DNA of 49,918 nucleotides from positions 1-49,918 of the forward strand of contig JAKQJM010000030.1 of the NCBI GenBank assembly GCA_029561145.1, read 5' to 3'. The position numbers and the translations under genes are program-made. The DNA comes from Pseudomonadota bacterium. GTDB lineage: Bacteria; Pseudomonadota; Gammaproteobacteria; Xanthomonadales; Rhodanobacteraceae. Below are positions 34,689 through 44,545 of this stretch, piece after piece (within the stretch, counting starts at the first letter, position 1; each line of letters opens with the position of its first letter). Under the pieces are notes generated by a model. The model had not been told where the DNA came from. It searched no databases and saw only the letters and a list, made by a program, of their open reading frames with translations.

Positions 34689-36089
34689 ATGTCCAACAAG
34701 ACGTTCCACCTGCCCGACCTCGGTGAAGGGTTGCCCGACGCCACCATCGTCGAATGGTTCGTCAAACCCGGCGACATTGCGCGCCTCGATGAGCCGCTGG
34801 TATCGATGGAGACGGCCAAGGCGGTCGTCGAAGTCCCTTCGCCGTTCTCCGGAAAAGTGGTCAGGCAGCACGGCAAGGCCGGCGACGTGATCGAAACCGG
34901 CGCTGCCCTCATCGAGATCGAGATCGACCCGTCCCTGCCGCAGCGCGCGGATGCCGAGGCAACCGGTCATCATCACGGTCCGCCTCCGTCGAGCAAGGGA
35001 AAGACCAGCGATGCCGCGGCAGGCTACTCACACCCTGTCGCCGCCTCCGGTGATGACGGCGAGACCAGCAAGCAGGAGCGCGCGGGCCGCGCTGATTCGG
35101 GCACGGTCGTCGGAGCGATGGAGGCGGGAGATCACCTGCATACCGAGCAGGTTTCGACAGTTGCCGGCGTCAAGGCCGTACCCGCGGTACGGGCGCTGGC
35201 GAAAAAGTTGGGCATCAACCTGGGCCGCGTTCGCCCGAGCGGTGCAGACGGCGTGGTCACCCTGAAGGACGTGAAAGGTGCGGCTGAAGCCGGCACAGCC
35301 AAGGCAGGTCAGGCACCGTCACCGCCACCGGCAGCCCGTCCCGCTGGTGCCGCTGCGGTTGCGACGCCGGCAGCGCGCTCGGGCAGTGAACGCACGGCGT
35401 TGTCTGCATCGGGACAACCGATGCGCACGACACCACCTACCATTGCCGCCAGCGGCCAACCCGAGCAGCTCAAGGGTGTGCGCCGGAACATGGCGCGTGT
35501 CATGGCCGCCACCCATTCGCAGGTTGTGCCGACCACGCTTTGCGACGATGCGGACATCCATGCATGGGTGCCGGGCAACGACATCACGGTACGCCTGATC
35601 CGTTCATTGGTGCGCGCCTGCCAGGCCGTACCTGCATTGAACGCATGGTTCGATGGCGAAACCCTCACGCGCACCTTGCACCCGCATGTCGACATCGGCA
35701 TCGCGGTCGATACCGACGATGGGCTGTTCGTGCCGGCGCTGCGCAATGCCGATGTGCTCGATGCCAACGGCATTCGCCAGGCCATCAATCGCCTGCGTGA
35801 CCAGGTGTCCAACCGCAGCATCCCGGCCGAGGAACTCAAGGGCTACACGATCTCGCTGTCGAATTTCGGCGTGTTCGCGGGCCGCTATGCCACGCCCGTC
35901 GTGGTGCCGCCGACCGTGGCGATCGTTGCCGCCGGCAAGGGGCGCCACCAGATGACGCCGGTCATGGGCGGCTTCGAATCGCACAAGGTCATACCGCTGT
36001 CGCTGACCTTCGATCATCGTGTCGCGACGGGGGGCGAGGCAGCGCGTTTCCTCAAGGTCATGCTTGACGACCTCGCGCGACCGACCTGA
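34689..36089 (+). CDS. 2-Oxoacid dehydrogenase E2 (dihydrolipoamide acyltransferase)
   Basis: E2 forms the core of the complex and moves the acyl group from lipoate to CoA. The 466-residue product has one lipoyl domain with Lys44 in VSMETAKAVVEVP, a Gly/Glu/Ala linker, a subunit-binding domain at about 160-195 (AVPAVRALAKKLGINLGRVR), a second Pro/Ala linker and the catalytic domain. The catalytic His443 is present (TFDHRVATGGEA), but the usual Asp of the HRxxDG motif is Thr447. It follows GAGAGGG at 34689, two bases after the preceding gene. The gene ends the operon, converging on ribBA. Confidence 0.92.
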   Translation: MSNKTFHLPDLGEGLPDATIVEWFVKPGDIARLDEPLVSMETAKAVVEVPSPFSGKVVRQHGKAGDVIETGAALIEIEIDPSLPQRADAEATGHHHGPPPSSKGKTSDAAAGYSHPVAASGDDGETSKQERAGRADSGTVVGAMEAGDHLHTEQVSTVAGVKAVPAVRALAKKLGINLGRVRPSGADGVVTLKDVKGAAEAGTAKAGQAPSPPPAARPAGAAAVATPAARSGSERTALSASGQPMRTTPPTIAASGQPEQLKGVRRNMARVMAATHSQVVPTTLCDDADIHAWVPGNDITVRLIRSLVRACQAVPALNAWFDGETLTRTLHPHVDIGIAVDTDDGLFVPALRNADVLDANGIRQAINRLRDQVSNRSIPAEELKGYTISLSNFGVFAGRYATPVVVPPTVAIVAAGKGRHQMTPVMGGFESHKVIPLSLTFDHRVATGGEAARFLKVMLDDLARPT

Positions 36090-36219
36090 TCCAGCGACTG
36101 GCGGATTCCCGGAAATCGCATCTCGGACGACAGCGCCTTGCGCGCGCTGGCGAATGACTGGGCCCGACAAGGCCTGGGCAGACCAGGATCAAGAGCCAGC
36201 CTTCATCCGCCCTGCCGGC

Positions 36220-36243
36220 CCGTTCTCCCACAAGGAGAAACGG
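36220..36243. terminator. Likely bidirectional terminator between E2 and ribBA
   Basis: CCGTTCTCC (36220-36228) and GGAGAAACGG (36234-36243) pair over 9 bp with a one-base bulge and a 5-base loop, in the 192-base gap between convergent genes. The TTCTCC/GGAGAA core resembles the REP-like repeat at 27238. No T-run is present. Confidence 0.45.
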
Positions 36244-36281
36244 ATAAGACGTTGCGATCCGCGGTTTCCTGTTCGCGAATG

Positions 36282-37388
36282 TCAGCTACCGGCACTCCAC
36301 GGGTTTTCATAGCCGACGATATCGAGATCGAATCCGGCCAGGCCGACCAGCTTGCGCGGCGTGCCGAGCACGCGCAGATGACGTACGCCGAGGTCGGCGA
36401 GGATCTGTGCACCGAGTCCGTGGCGTCGCCACTCGCGGACTGGATCGGCATCCTGAGTCGTTGTCGTTCCGGCCAGGCGATCAAGCAATGTTTCGCCGTC
36501 TCCCGCCTCGCTCAGCACGACGACGACACCGCGATCCTCGTCGGCAATCCTGCGCAGGGCCGCAGTGACCGTCATTCCGAGGTCGTCACGGCGCAAATGC
36601 AGCACGTCTGACAACGTATTGCGCACGTGAACCCGCGTCAGCACCGGCGCGCCATCGTCGACGACACCGCGCACGAGCGCGAAATGCAGGGCCTTCTGCA
36701 GCAGGTCGCGATAGACAACGAGACGGAACGCACCGAACTCGGTATCGACGCCGACATCGCGGACGCGTTCGATCGTGTTTTCGGTCTGCAGGCGATAGCG
36801 GATCAGGTCGGCAATCGTACCGATCCTGAGGCCGTGCTTGCGCGCGAATGCCTCAAGCGCGGGACGACGCGCCATCGTGCCGTCCTCGTCCATCACTTCG
36901 ACAATGACACCGGCGGGTTCGAGCCCGGCCAGGGTGGCAAGATCGCAGGCCGCTTCGGTGTGCCCCGCACGCACCAGCACGCCGCCGGTCTGCGCGGTCA
37001 GTGGAAAGATGTGCCCCGGCTGGGCGAGATGTTCCGGTCGCGCGCCGCTGGCCACGGCCGTGCGGATCGTATGCGCCCGATCGTAGGCGGAAATGCCGGT
37101 GGTGACGCCTTCCGCTGCCTCGATCGAAACCGTGAAGTTGGTGTGATGCGACGAGGTGTTGTTGTGCACCATCGGCTTCAGGCCGAGCTGGCGACACCGC
37201 GTTGCGGTCAGGGTCAGGCAGACCAGACCGCGCGCCTCGCGCACCATGAAGTTGATGTCCTCAGGCCGCACTTTCTCCGCGGCCATGACGAGGTCGCCCT
37301 CGTTCTCGCGATCTTCATCGTCGAGGATGACGACCATGCGGCCTGCGCGGATGTCGTCGAGGATATCGGGGATCGTGCTGAAGCTCAT
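36282..37388 (-). CDS. ribBA: RibB-type DHBP synthase fused to a RibA-like domain lacking zinc cysteines
   Basis: The N-terminal half (about 1-205) is 3,4-dihydroxy-2-butanone 4-phosphate synthase, which makes the four-carbon unit of riboflavin from ribulose 5-phosphate: VVILDDEDRENEGDLVMAAE, NFTVSIEA, GHIFPL and RAGHTEAACDLATLAGL. The C-terminal half (about 210-368) resembles GTP cyclohydrolase II, but the three zinc cysteines are gone: the usual C(x)2GD(x)8C-x-C site reads RNTLSDVLHLRRDDLG. Such RibBX proteins occur in beta- and gammaproteobacteria and are not expected to cleave GTP, so a separate RibA should exist elsewhere. I chose ATG 37388, which opens MSFSTIPDIL; an earlier frame start has no family match. 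It closes the glyA-nrdR-ribD-ribE cluster. Confidence 0.92.
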   Translation of the reverse strand: MSFSTIPDILDDIRAGRMVVILDDEDRENEGDLVMAAEKVRPEDINFMVREARGLVCLTLTATRCRQLGLKPMVHNNTSSHHTNFTVSIEAAEGVTTGISAYDRAHTIRTAVASGARPEHLAQPGHIFPLTAQTGGVLVRAGHTEAACDLATLAGLEPAGVIVEVMDEDGTMARRPALEAFARKHGLRIGTIADLIRYRLQTENTIERVRDVGVDTEFGAFRLVVYRDLLQKALHFALVRGVVDDGAPVLTRVHVRNTLSDVLHLRRDDLGMTVTAALRRIADEDRGVVVVLSEAGDGETLLDRLAGTTTTQDADPVREWRRHGLGAQILADLGVRHLRVLGTPRKLVGLAGFDLDIVGYENPWSAGS

Positions 37389-37437
37389 GGCGGGTCCGTG
37401 GTGCAGGCGCGGATTGATGGGTACGTGCCGCAGGTGG

Positions 37438-37497
37438 CGGCTTCCGCCGTGATGCCTTGCGCCAGTCCAGGGCAAGACAGCATCACGGCCGAAGCCG
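37438..37497 (-). repeat. Long imperfect hairpin between ribE and ribBA
   Basis: A 60-base inverted repeat fills half of the 122-base gap. Pairing is 7 bp (37438-37444 with 37491-37497), one C-C mismatch, 10 bp (GCCGTGATGC with its complement), then 5 bp (CTTGC/GCAAG) after a 3-base bulge, with an 11-base loop: 22 pairs in all. It does not match the FMN riboswitch (RFN) consensus I know. It may be a terminator, attenuator or processing site that sets ribBA apart from the upstream genes. Confidence 0.6.
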
Positions 37498-37510
37498 TCT
37501 CCTGCAATGC

Positions 37511-38116
37511 TTATGTTTCCTGGTCGCGGAATTCGATCAGGCGCTCGGCATAGCGGGCCATGCGATCGACTTCGATATTGACCGTGTCGCCGATGCGGCG
37601 TGCCCCGAAGGTCGTCGCTGCCTGCGTATGCGGAATGAGGTTCACTCCGAAGCGCAGGCCCTCGACTTCATTGACCGTCAGGCTGACGCCGTCGATGCAG
37701 ATCGAACCCTTGCTCGCGATGTAGCGTGCGAGCAGGGCTGGCACCTCGAAGGTCCAGCGTTGCGAGCGTGCCTCGCCGCGGATATTGACCACGCTGCCGA
37801 GACCGTCAACGTGACCGGAAACCAGATGCCCGCCGAGGCGATCGCTGAGCCGCAACGCCTTCTCGAGATTCACGGCGGCACCGGGCTGCAGCGAGCCGAG
37901 CGTGGTCAGCCGCAACGTCTCGAGCGAGACGTCGGCAGCAAAGGAATCCGCCGTGACGTCGAGCGCAGTCAGGCAGACGCCGGCCACGGCGATGCTGTCG
38001 CCGTCGCGCACATCGTCCAGGCCCAAGGTTCCGGCAAGGAAAACCATGCGCCGATCTCCGCCGCGGATTTCACTCGTGCTCAGCTGGCCGATCGACTGGA
38101 CGATTCCGGTAAACAC
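37511..38116 (-). CDS. ribE: Riboflavin synthase, alpha subunit
   Basis: This enzyme dismutates two 6,7-dimethyl-8-ribityllumazine molecules into riboflavin. The 201-residue protein has the two internal lumazine-binding repeats: MFTGIVQSIGQL..VAGVCLT in the first and GHLVSGHVDGLGSV..DGVSLTVNEVEG in the second. It starts at GTG 38116, directly after the ribD stop (TGA-GTG), so translation is coupled. The matching lumazine synthase gene (ribH) is not in the window, although related genomes place it just after ribBA. Confidence 0.95.
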   Translation of the reverse strand: MFTGIVQSIGQLSTSEIRGGDRRMVFLAGTLGLDDVRDGDSIAVAGVCLTALDVTADSFAADVSLETLRLTTLGSLQPGAAVNLEKALRLSDRLGGHLVSGHVDGLGSVVNIRGEARSQRWTFEVPALLARYIASKGSICIDGVSLTVNEVEGLRFGVNLIPHTQAATTFGARRIGDTVNIEVDRMARYAERLIEFRDQET

Positions 38117-39235
38117 TCAATGCTCCAAGGGTCTCAGCAGGAGACGCCAATCCTGGCCACACATGCGCTGGTCGAACGTCCCGAGTTTCCAGCGCGCCGC
38201 CATGTCGTCGAGGACCGGCAAGGCCATCAGGGGCCGCGCCGCATCGCCGAGCAGGACCGGGGCAATGTAGAGCAGGACCTCGTCGACCAGGCCCGCGCCA
38301 AACAAGGCCCCGCACAACCGCGGCCCTGCTTCGACCTGGATCTCGTTGACACCGCGCTGTCCCAGCAATGCGAGTACCGGGTCCAGATCGAGATTGTCGC
38401 CGCGGATTTCAACCGGCGCCAGCTCGACGCGATCGAATCGCTGATCGATCGGCTGCACATCGCGAGCATGGATGACCAGGGTCGGTGCCATGCCATCAAG
38501 CACCTGCGCGTTTGCCGGCGTGCGCAGATTGCGATCGAGGATCACGCGCAACGGCGCTATCGGATCGATATCCGGGAACGCCACCGCGTCGGGCGGACGC
38601 AGTGTCAAACCGGGATCGTCGGCGAGCACGGTGCCGATGCCGGTCAGGATCGCCGAGCTGCGTGCGCGCCAGCGTTGCACATCGGCACGCGCCGCCTCGC
38701 CCGTGATCCATTTCGATACGCCGTTGGCCAACGCCGTGCGTCCATCGAGACTCATCGCGAGCTTGATTCGCACCCACGGTCGTCCACGCTCGACCCGCGA
38801 GAAAAAACCCCGATTGAGTTCGCGCGCCGCGGTCGAGAGCAGACCGCTCTCGACGCGGATTCCGGCGCCACGCAACGCGACGATGCCGCGACCGTCCACA
38901 TCGGCGAACGGGTCGCCGTGGGCAATCACGACGCGCGCGACGCCCGCGGCGACCAGGGCGTCGGCACAGGGTGGCGTGCGCCCGAAATGTGCGCAGGGCT
39001 CGAGCGTCACGTACGCCGTCGCGCCGCGCGCACGCGCGCCGGCTTCGTTCAAAGCAAACACTTCCGCATGCGGGCCACCCGCACGCACGTGCCAGCCGCT
39101 GCCGAGGATCTGGTCGTCGCGCGCGATCACGCAACCGACGCGTGGGTTCGGTTGAGTCGTGAAAAGTCCGCGCTCGGCAAGGCGCAGCGCATGCGCCATA
39201 TGCACATGATCGATCGCACTGAACAGGTTCGTCAC
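38117..39235 (-). CDS. ribD: Bifunctional riboflavin deaminase/reductase
   Basis: RibD deaminates and then reduces the pyrimidine intermediate of riboflavin synthesis. The 372-residue protein has a cytidine-deaminase-like N-domain (zinc ligands in GPHAEVFAL and EPCAHFGRTPPC, residues about 53-85) and a dihydrofolate-reductase-like C-domain (WVRIKLAMSLDGRTALANG, ITGEAARADVQRWRAR, EAGPRLCGALF). I chose GTG 39235, 20 bases after nrdR; an internal ATG at 39199 would cut into the first helix. It is directly followed by ribE. Confidence 0.94.
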   Translation of the reverse strand: MTNLFSAIDHVHMAHALRLAERGLFTTQPNPRVGCVIARDDQILGSGWHVRAGGPHAEVFALNEAGARARGATAYVTLEPCAHFGRTPPCADALVAAGVARVVIAHGDPFADVDGRGIVALRGAGIRVESGLLSTAARELNRGFFSRVERGRPWVRIKLAMSLDGRTALANGVSKWITGEAARADVQRWRARSSAILTGIGTVLADDPGLTLRPPDAVAFPDIDPIAPLRVILDRNLRTPANAQVLDGMAPTLVIHARDVQPIDQRFDRVELAPVEIRGDNLDLDPVLALLGQRGVNEIQVEAGPRLCGALFGAGLVDEVLLYIAPVLLGDAARPLMALPVLDDMAARWKLGTFDQRMCGQDWRLLLRPLEH

Positions 39236-39255
39236 CTCAACGCACCCACCGACTC

Positions 39256-39774
39256 TCAGCCCTTGCCCTTGCGCAGGATCGCGGCGTCGAGCAATGGAAG
39301 CTGCAGGGTCTCCAGCGCCGGCAGATCGCGTTCGAGCTTCTCGATCTCCTCGCGGAACGCCTGGACGTCCTCGAAACTGCGGTAGACCGACGCGAAACGC
39401 ACGTAGGCGACCTGATCGAGTTTCTTGAGTTCGCGCATGACCAGCTCACCGACGCGCAGAGAGGCCATTTCACGCTCGCCGCTGCGACGCACGTCATCGA
39501 TGACGCCGCGAACCGCGGCATCGACCTGGTCGCTCGCGACGGGACGCTTCTGCAGTGCGCGGCTGAAGCTCGTGCGCAGCTTGCGTTCGTCGAAAGGTTC
39601 GCGCCGACCATCGGACTTGACCACGACCGGCAACTTCAACTCGGCCGTTTCGAACGTGTTGAAACGCTCGCTGCAATTCTCGCACTCACGCCGACGACGG
39701 ATCGTCGCGCCATCGTCGGATACGCGGGAATCGATCACGCGGGTATCTTCGTGCTGGCAGAAAGGGCAATGCAT
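39256..39774 (-). CDS. nrdR: Transcriptional repressor NrdR
   Basis: NrdR represses ribonucleotide reductase genes in response to nucleotide levels. The 172-residue protein begins [17 protein letters not shown], a zinc ribbon completed by [16 protein letters not shown], and continues with the ATP-cone domain ([20 protein letters not shown]). Its length is slightly above the usual 150-165, from a C-terminal tail. I chose ATG 39774; a TTG codon just before is unlikely. The glyA-nrdR-ribD order is common in gammaproteobacteria. No NrdR box was found in the window. Confidence 0.96.
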   Translation of the reverse strand: MHCPFCQHEDTRVIDSRVSDDGATIRRRRECENCSERFNTFETAELKLPVVVKSDGRREPFDERKLRTSFSRALQKRPVASDQVDAAVRGVIDDVRRSGEREMASLRVGELVMRELKKLDQVAYVRFASVYRSFEDVQAFREEIEKLERDLPALETLQLPLLDAAILRKGKG

Positions 39775-39804
39775 CAAAGCGCCGGGAATGGGGATTCGGG
39801 CTTC

Positions 39805-41058
<1,254 letters not shown>

Positions 41059-41171
41059 CGACAAACTCCCTTCAGCCTTGACGGAGGCGCATGTTACCGC
41101 GTTGCAACACCGCGCATCGCATTCGCCCGCGCAGGGTCGGGGCCGAAACGGGCCAGCCGATCGGTGCTGCC

Positions 41172-41654
41172 CTAGTCGCCCTCGGGCGCGAGCAGTTCCA
41201 TGGCCATCACGATCGCGTCCTCACGGCCGCGCTTGCCCGGGTAGTAGTTGGGCCGCTTGCCGATCTCGTTGAAACCAACGCTGTCGTAGAGCGCGAGGGC
41301 AGCGGTGTTGGAGGGTCGGACTTCGAGAAAGACGCGCGCAGCACGATGCCAGCGCGCCAGGTCGATCAGGCGTGCGAGCACGCGCCGGCCATGACCGCGG
41401 CCCTGCTCGGCCGGCGCGACGCAGAGATTCAGGATGTGCGCCTCGCCGCCGGCGACCGAAAGCACGCCATAACCGATCAGTTCACCGGCCCGTTCGAGCA
41501 CCCAGCATTCATAACCCGATGAGAGACAGTCCCTGAAGATGCCGAACGTCCACGGATAGGGATAGGCGCTCAGTTCAATGCGCGCGATCGACTCGAGATC
41601 CTGAGCGCGCATCGCGCGGAAGCTTGAGAGCGCTTCTTGCGGGTTCGCCGCCAT
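41172..41654 (-). CDS. rimI: Ribosomal protein bS18-alanine N-acetyltransferase
   Basis: RimI acetylates the N-terminal alanine of ribosomal protein S18. The 160-residue GNAT protein has the acetyl-CoA loop [18 protein letters not shown] (Q/RxxGxG/A motif), [18 protein letters not shown] and the closing [21 protein letters not shown] chose ATG 41654, seven bases after the preceding stop; a frame start further upstream is antisense to nothing but overlaps the HolD-like gene. It ends the long minus-strand unit that starts at pssA. Confidence 0.92.
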   Translation of the reverse strand: MAANPQEALSSFRAMRAQDLESIARIELSAYPYPWTFGIFRDCLSSGYECWVLERAGELIGYGVLSVAGGEAHILNLCVAPAEQGRGHGRRVLARLIDLARWHRAARVFLEVRPSNTAALALYDSVGFNEIGKRPNYYPGKRGREDAIVMAMELLAPEGD

Positions 41655-41661
41655 CGTCCGC

Positions 41662-42150
41662 TCAGGAGCACCGCGCAGTCGCCACGGAGCGCGACAACCG
41701 CTTGATCTCGCCCCACAACGCGCGTTTGGCAGCGGCGTCCCGGGCCAGCGCGAGCATCTCGCGGGTGACGACCCAGAAGATCTCGTTCTGGCGCTGCGCC
41801 GGCATGTCGGCGCCGATCGTTCGGGCGAGGGATTCGCCCAGAACGACCAGGCCGCGAGCCCGGGCGATCGATTCACCCGCTGAACCATCGGCGATCGCGG
41901 CACCGAGTCGCGTCATGCGCAACGCGCGCAGAAGGTCCTGCAACAGCTTTCCATCGGCATTCGGGCCACACAGGACCAGGACGTCCGCGGAATCCTCCGA
42001 TTCAACCGGAACGACAGGAGCAACTGACCGGATCAGCGAGCGGACGACAGGGGATGGCGCCTCGTGACGCATGCCGACGGATTCGCGCCGCGGTACATGC
42101 ACGTCAATGCCGATTTCGGCCAGCAGGCGCAGGCTGTAGTCATCGAGCAT
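41662..42150 (-). CDS. HolD-like (DNA polymerase III psi-type) protein upstream of rimI
   Basis: A 162-residue protein. It opens MLDDYSLRLLAEIGIDVHVP, as do proteins encoded just before rimI in gammaproteobacteria, and contains VLVLCGPNADGKLLQDLLRA and RGLVVLGESLARTIGAD, which resemble the uracil-glycosylase-like fold of DNA polymerase III psi subunits (HolD). The match is weak, and location beside rimI is half of the argument. I chose ATG 42150, overlapping the upstream stop by 11 bases. If it is HolD, it would link clamp loader and SSB; otherwise its function is unknown. Confidence 0.6.
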   Translation of the reverse strand: MLDDYSLRLLAEIGIDVHVPRRESVGMRHEAPSPVVRSLIRSVAPVVPVESEDSADVLVLCGPNADGKLLQDLLRALRMTRLGAAIADGSAGESIARARGLVVLGESLARTIGADMPAQRQNEIFWVVTREMLALARDAAAKRALWGEIKRLSRSVATARCS

Positions 42151-42754
42151 GCTCGTGGGCCTCGCTCTTGAGCAGTTCGGCATGGAACTCGGCAAAAACC
42201 TGGTCGACAGCGCTGGACAGTGCTTCGGCCGTCGATACCAGGCGATTGTCCGGGATGCTGACATCTGCATGATAGATGTCGTCGATCTGCGGCGTGCCGT
42301 CCGGACGATCGGCGCGCAACTTGATCACGACGCTCGCAATGTATCCGCCCCCGACTGCGGGCACCCGCTCGAAACGCAGGATGCCGCCGGTGATCCGGAC
42401 GGCAGCCTGGCTGGCTGGCAGTCCGTCGACAACGAGCGGAGCGATCGCGGCCTCGCGCAATTCGACCAGCAATCGACGCTGCAGCATGCGCGTGGGTGGA
42501 TCGGTCCACAACTGGTAGTGGTACTGGCGCAGTTCGCTGGCCTCCGGATCGAGCGCATAGATCAGCGCACGATCCGCATACAAGCCATCGGCGGCAAACA
42601 GGTTGATGACGATCGGCGTCACGAAAACCTGAGCGGCGCTGACCGGCAAGGATTGCGGCTTGCCCATGCGGAAATAAGTGTGATCGGGTACGCCAGGCAC
42701 ATGCCCGCAGGCAACCAGAACCATGCCCAGGGCCACAACCAGCAGGATTCTCAT
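42140..42754 (-). CDS. ABC-type transport auxiliary lipoprotein (PqiC/YmbA-like)
   Basis: A 204-residue lipoprotein with signal peptide and lipobox LVACG (Cys16; MRILLVVALGMVLVAC). The mature part fits the ABC_trans_aux family (PF03886): YADRALIYALDP, YHYQLWTDPPTRMLQRRLLV and RVTGG-type strand ILRFERVP. Family members sit in the outer membrane and receive lipids from MCE proteins, as PqiC does for PqiB. It starts in a 4-base overlap with mlaD, so it probably replaces the periplasmic carrier MlaC in this transporter. Confidence 0.88.
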   Translation of the reverse strand: MRILLVVALGMVLVACGHVPGVPDHTYFRMGKPQSLPVSAAQVFVTPIVINLFAADGLYADRALIYALDPEASELRQYHYQLWTDPPTRMLQRRLLVELREAAIAPLVVDGLPASQAAVRITGGILRFERVPAVGGGYIASVVIKLRADRPDGTPQIDDIYHADVSIPDNRLVSTAEALSSAVDQVFAEFHAELLKSEAHEHAR

Positions 42755-43677
42755 TGCCCGTCTTCCTCCAGCTTGTCGGGTTCGGGCGAACGCAGCAGTT
42801 GCCCCGGGTTGCGCCGGATCTCGCGACTGAACTCATCGAGATTGCGCGTTGCCGATTCGAGATGATGGGTGATCACGTCCATGCGGCTCGACAGGCTGGC
42901 CATGACGGTCGCGAGATCGGTGATCGAGCCGCGGATGTCACCACGATTCTCGCGCGCGATATCGGCCAGCTCGCCAACGGTCTGGTCCAGCGTCTTGCGC
43001 GTCTCGCGAAGTTCGCCGCTGAGACCCTGCACGTTGCCGAGGATGCCGGCCACCGCCGCGCGGTTCTGCGGCTTGAGCAGGTCATCGAGGGCTGCGGACG
43101 CGCCGTTGAGCTTGCCGAGCAGGGTCTGGGCCTGGCCGAGGATCTCCGGTGCACTGCTGTCAAGCGCACCGGTGATCGAATCGACGCGTTGCGACAGAAG
43201 GGCGATCATCGGCGTGATCTGCTCGCGGGTCAGGCTCGATACCTGCCCCGCCAGTTCGCCGACCGCGGCAAAGATATCGGCGTTCTCGGCACCGGCGATC
43301 TCGCCGCCCTGCGCGAGCACCTCGCGACTGGCGCCCTCCTTGATCCCTATCGACATGTCGGCCAGCAGGCCGCTCGATTGCAGGCGGGCGATGCTGTCCT
43401 TCGGGATCGTCCAGTCGCGCTTGACCGACAGGGTCACCTTGTAGCGTGTGCCGCCCGCATTGCGCTCTGGCGCGATCTCACCGACCTCGCCGATGCGGTA
43501 ACCTTCGTAGAAAACCGGCGCGCCATAACGCAGGCCGGTGACGTTGCGGTAACGCACGAGATAATCGGTCGAGGCACCGCTGCGTCCGGTGATCAGGGCA
43601 AGCCCGACCAGCAGCAGCACGAGCGCCACCGTGACAACCCCACCCACCAACACGTAATTGATCGTGTCGCGCTTCAC
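42751..43677 (-). CDS. mlaD: MCE-domain lipid transport protein, MlaD-like
   Basis: An inner-membrane-anchored periplasmic substrate-binding subunit of an Mla-type ABC lipid transporter. The 308-residue protein has one membrane helix (YVLVGGVVTVALVLLLVGLAL, about 8-28) and an MCE domain (about 38-115: VRYRNVTGLRYGAPVFYEGY). A long coiled-coil C-terminus follows (SQRVDSITGALDSSAPEILG, QTVGELADIARENRGDIRGS). At 308 residues it is longer than E. coli MlaD (183), and the extra helix may form a needle-like tunnel as in PqiB. It starts 67 bases after mlaF and overlaps the lipoprotein gene by 4. Confidence 0.92.
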   Translation of the reverse strand: MKRDTINYVLVGGVVTVALVLLLVGLALITGRSGASTDYLVRYRNVTGLRYGAPVFYEGYRIGEVGEIAPERNAGGTRYKVTLSVKRDWTIPKDSIARLQSSGLLADMSIGIKEGASREVLAQGGEIAGAENADIFAAVGELAGQVSSLTREQITPMIALLSQRVDSITGALDSSAPEILGQAQTLLGKLNGASAALDDLLKPQNRAAVAGILGNVQGLSGELRETRKTLDQTVGELADIARENRGDIRGSITDLATVMASLSSRMDVITHHLESATRNLDEFSREIRRNPGQLLRSPEPDKLEEDGQ

Positions 43678-43744
43678 CCGGGAATTCCCCCTGCCTTCGC
43701 CCGCATTCTACCGTCGGATCGAAACCCGCTGCAGGCGAATCGCT

Positions 43745-44545
43745 TCATGCGTCGACCCCGACCAGGCGACGCAGGTATTCATCGGCATCGACTTGCACCT
43801 CGCGCGGCCGCCGGTTGAGCAGGTCCTGGATGCGTTCGTTGTCCGCGGCGCGCACTTCGGCGGTGGTGCCGGTCATCAGAACGTTGCCCTGGTCAAGCAC
43901 GGTGATCGTGTCGGCGATCTTGAATGCGCTCTCGAGTTCGTGGGTAACCACCACGATGGTCATGCGCAGCGCATCGCGCAGGCGCAGGATCAACTCGTCG
44001 AGCTCGGCCGAGACCACCGGGTCGAGTCCGGCCGACGGTTCATCGAAGAACAGCAGGCGCGGATCCATGACGATGGCGCGTGCCAGCGCGGCGCGCTTGA
44101 TCATGCCGCCGGAGAGCTGGCTCGGCATCAGGTCCTGGAAGCCGCCGAGATTGACGACCTCAAGCTTGATCCGGCTCATGATGCGGATGGTCTGCTCGTC
44201 GAGTCGGGTGTGTTCGCGCAACGGCAGCGCGACATTGTCGCCAACCGTCATCGAGGTCAGCAGCGCTCCACCCTGGAACGAGACGCCGATGCGCTTGCGC
44301 ACTTCGAGCTTTTCGCGCTCGCTGGAACGCGCGATGTCCTTGCCGAACAGCTTGACCGTGCCCGATACCGGACGATTCAGGCCGAGCATGTGCCGCAGCA
44401 GCGTGCTCTTGCCGGAGCCCGAGCCGCCCATGATCACGCGGATCTCGCCTGCATTGACGCTGAAATCGACGCCATGGAGGATCCGCCGCTTGCCGTACCA
44501 GGCTTCGAGCTTTTCGACTTCGATCAGCGGAGCGGACACGTTCAT
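43745..44545 (-). CDS. mlaF: ABC transporter ATP-binding protein, MlaF-like
   Basis: The ATPase subunit of the lipid transporter. The 266-residue protein has Walker A GGSGSGKSTLLRHM (about 39-52), Q-loop SFQGGALLTSMTV, signature LSGGMIKRAALARAI, Walker B LLFFDEPSAGLDP and H-loop VVTHE. The GALLTSMTV motif is typical of MlaF. I chose ATG 44545, in a 4-base overlap with the mlaE stop; a much longer frame upstream is only the out-of-frame reading of mlaE. In E. coli the STAS protein MlaB binds MlaF and controls its activity, which is relevant to the STAS gene upstream. Confidence 0.95.
   Translation of the reverse strand: MNVSAPLIEVEKLEAWYGKRRILHGVDFSVNAGEIRVIMGGSGSGKSTLLRHMLGLNRPVSGTVKLFGKDIARSSEREKLEVRKRIGVSFQGGALLTSMTVGDNVALPLREHTRLDEQTIRIMSRIKLEVVNLGGFQDLMPSQLSGGMIKRAALARAIVMDPRLLFFDEPSAGLDPVVSAELDELILRLRDALRMTIVVVTHELESAFKIADTITVLDQGNVLMTGTTAEVRAADNERIQDLLNRRPREVQVDADEYLRRLVGVDA

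Noticed and set aside
37389-37510. FMN riboswitch upstream of ribBA.
   Set aside because: A strong hairpin is present, but the conserved RFN sequence blocks as I know them are not.
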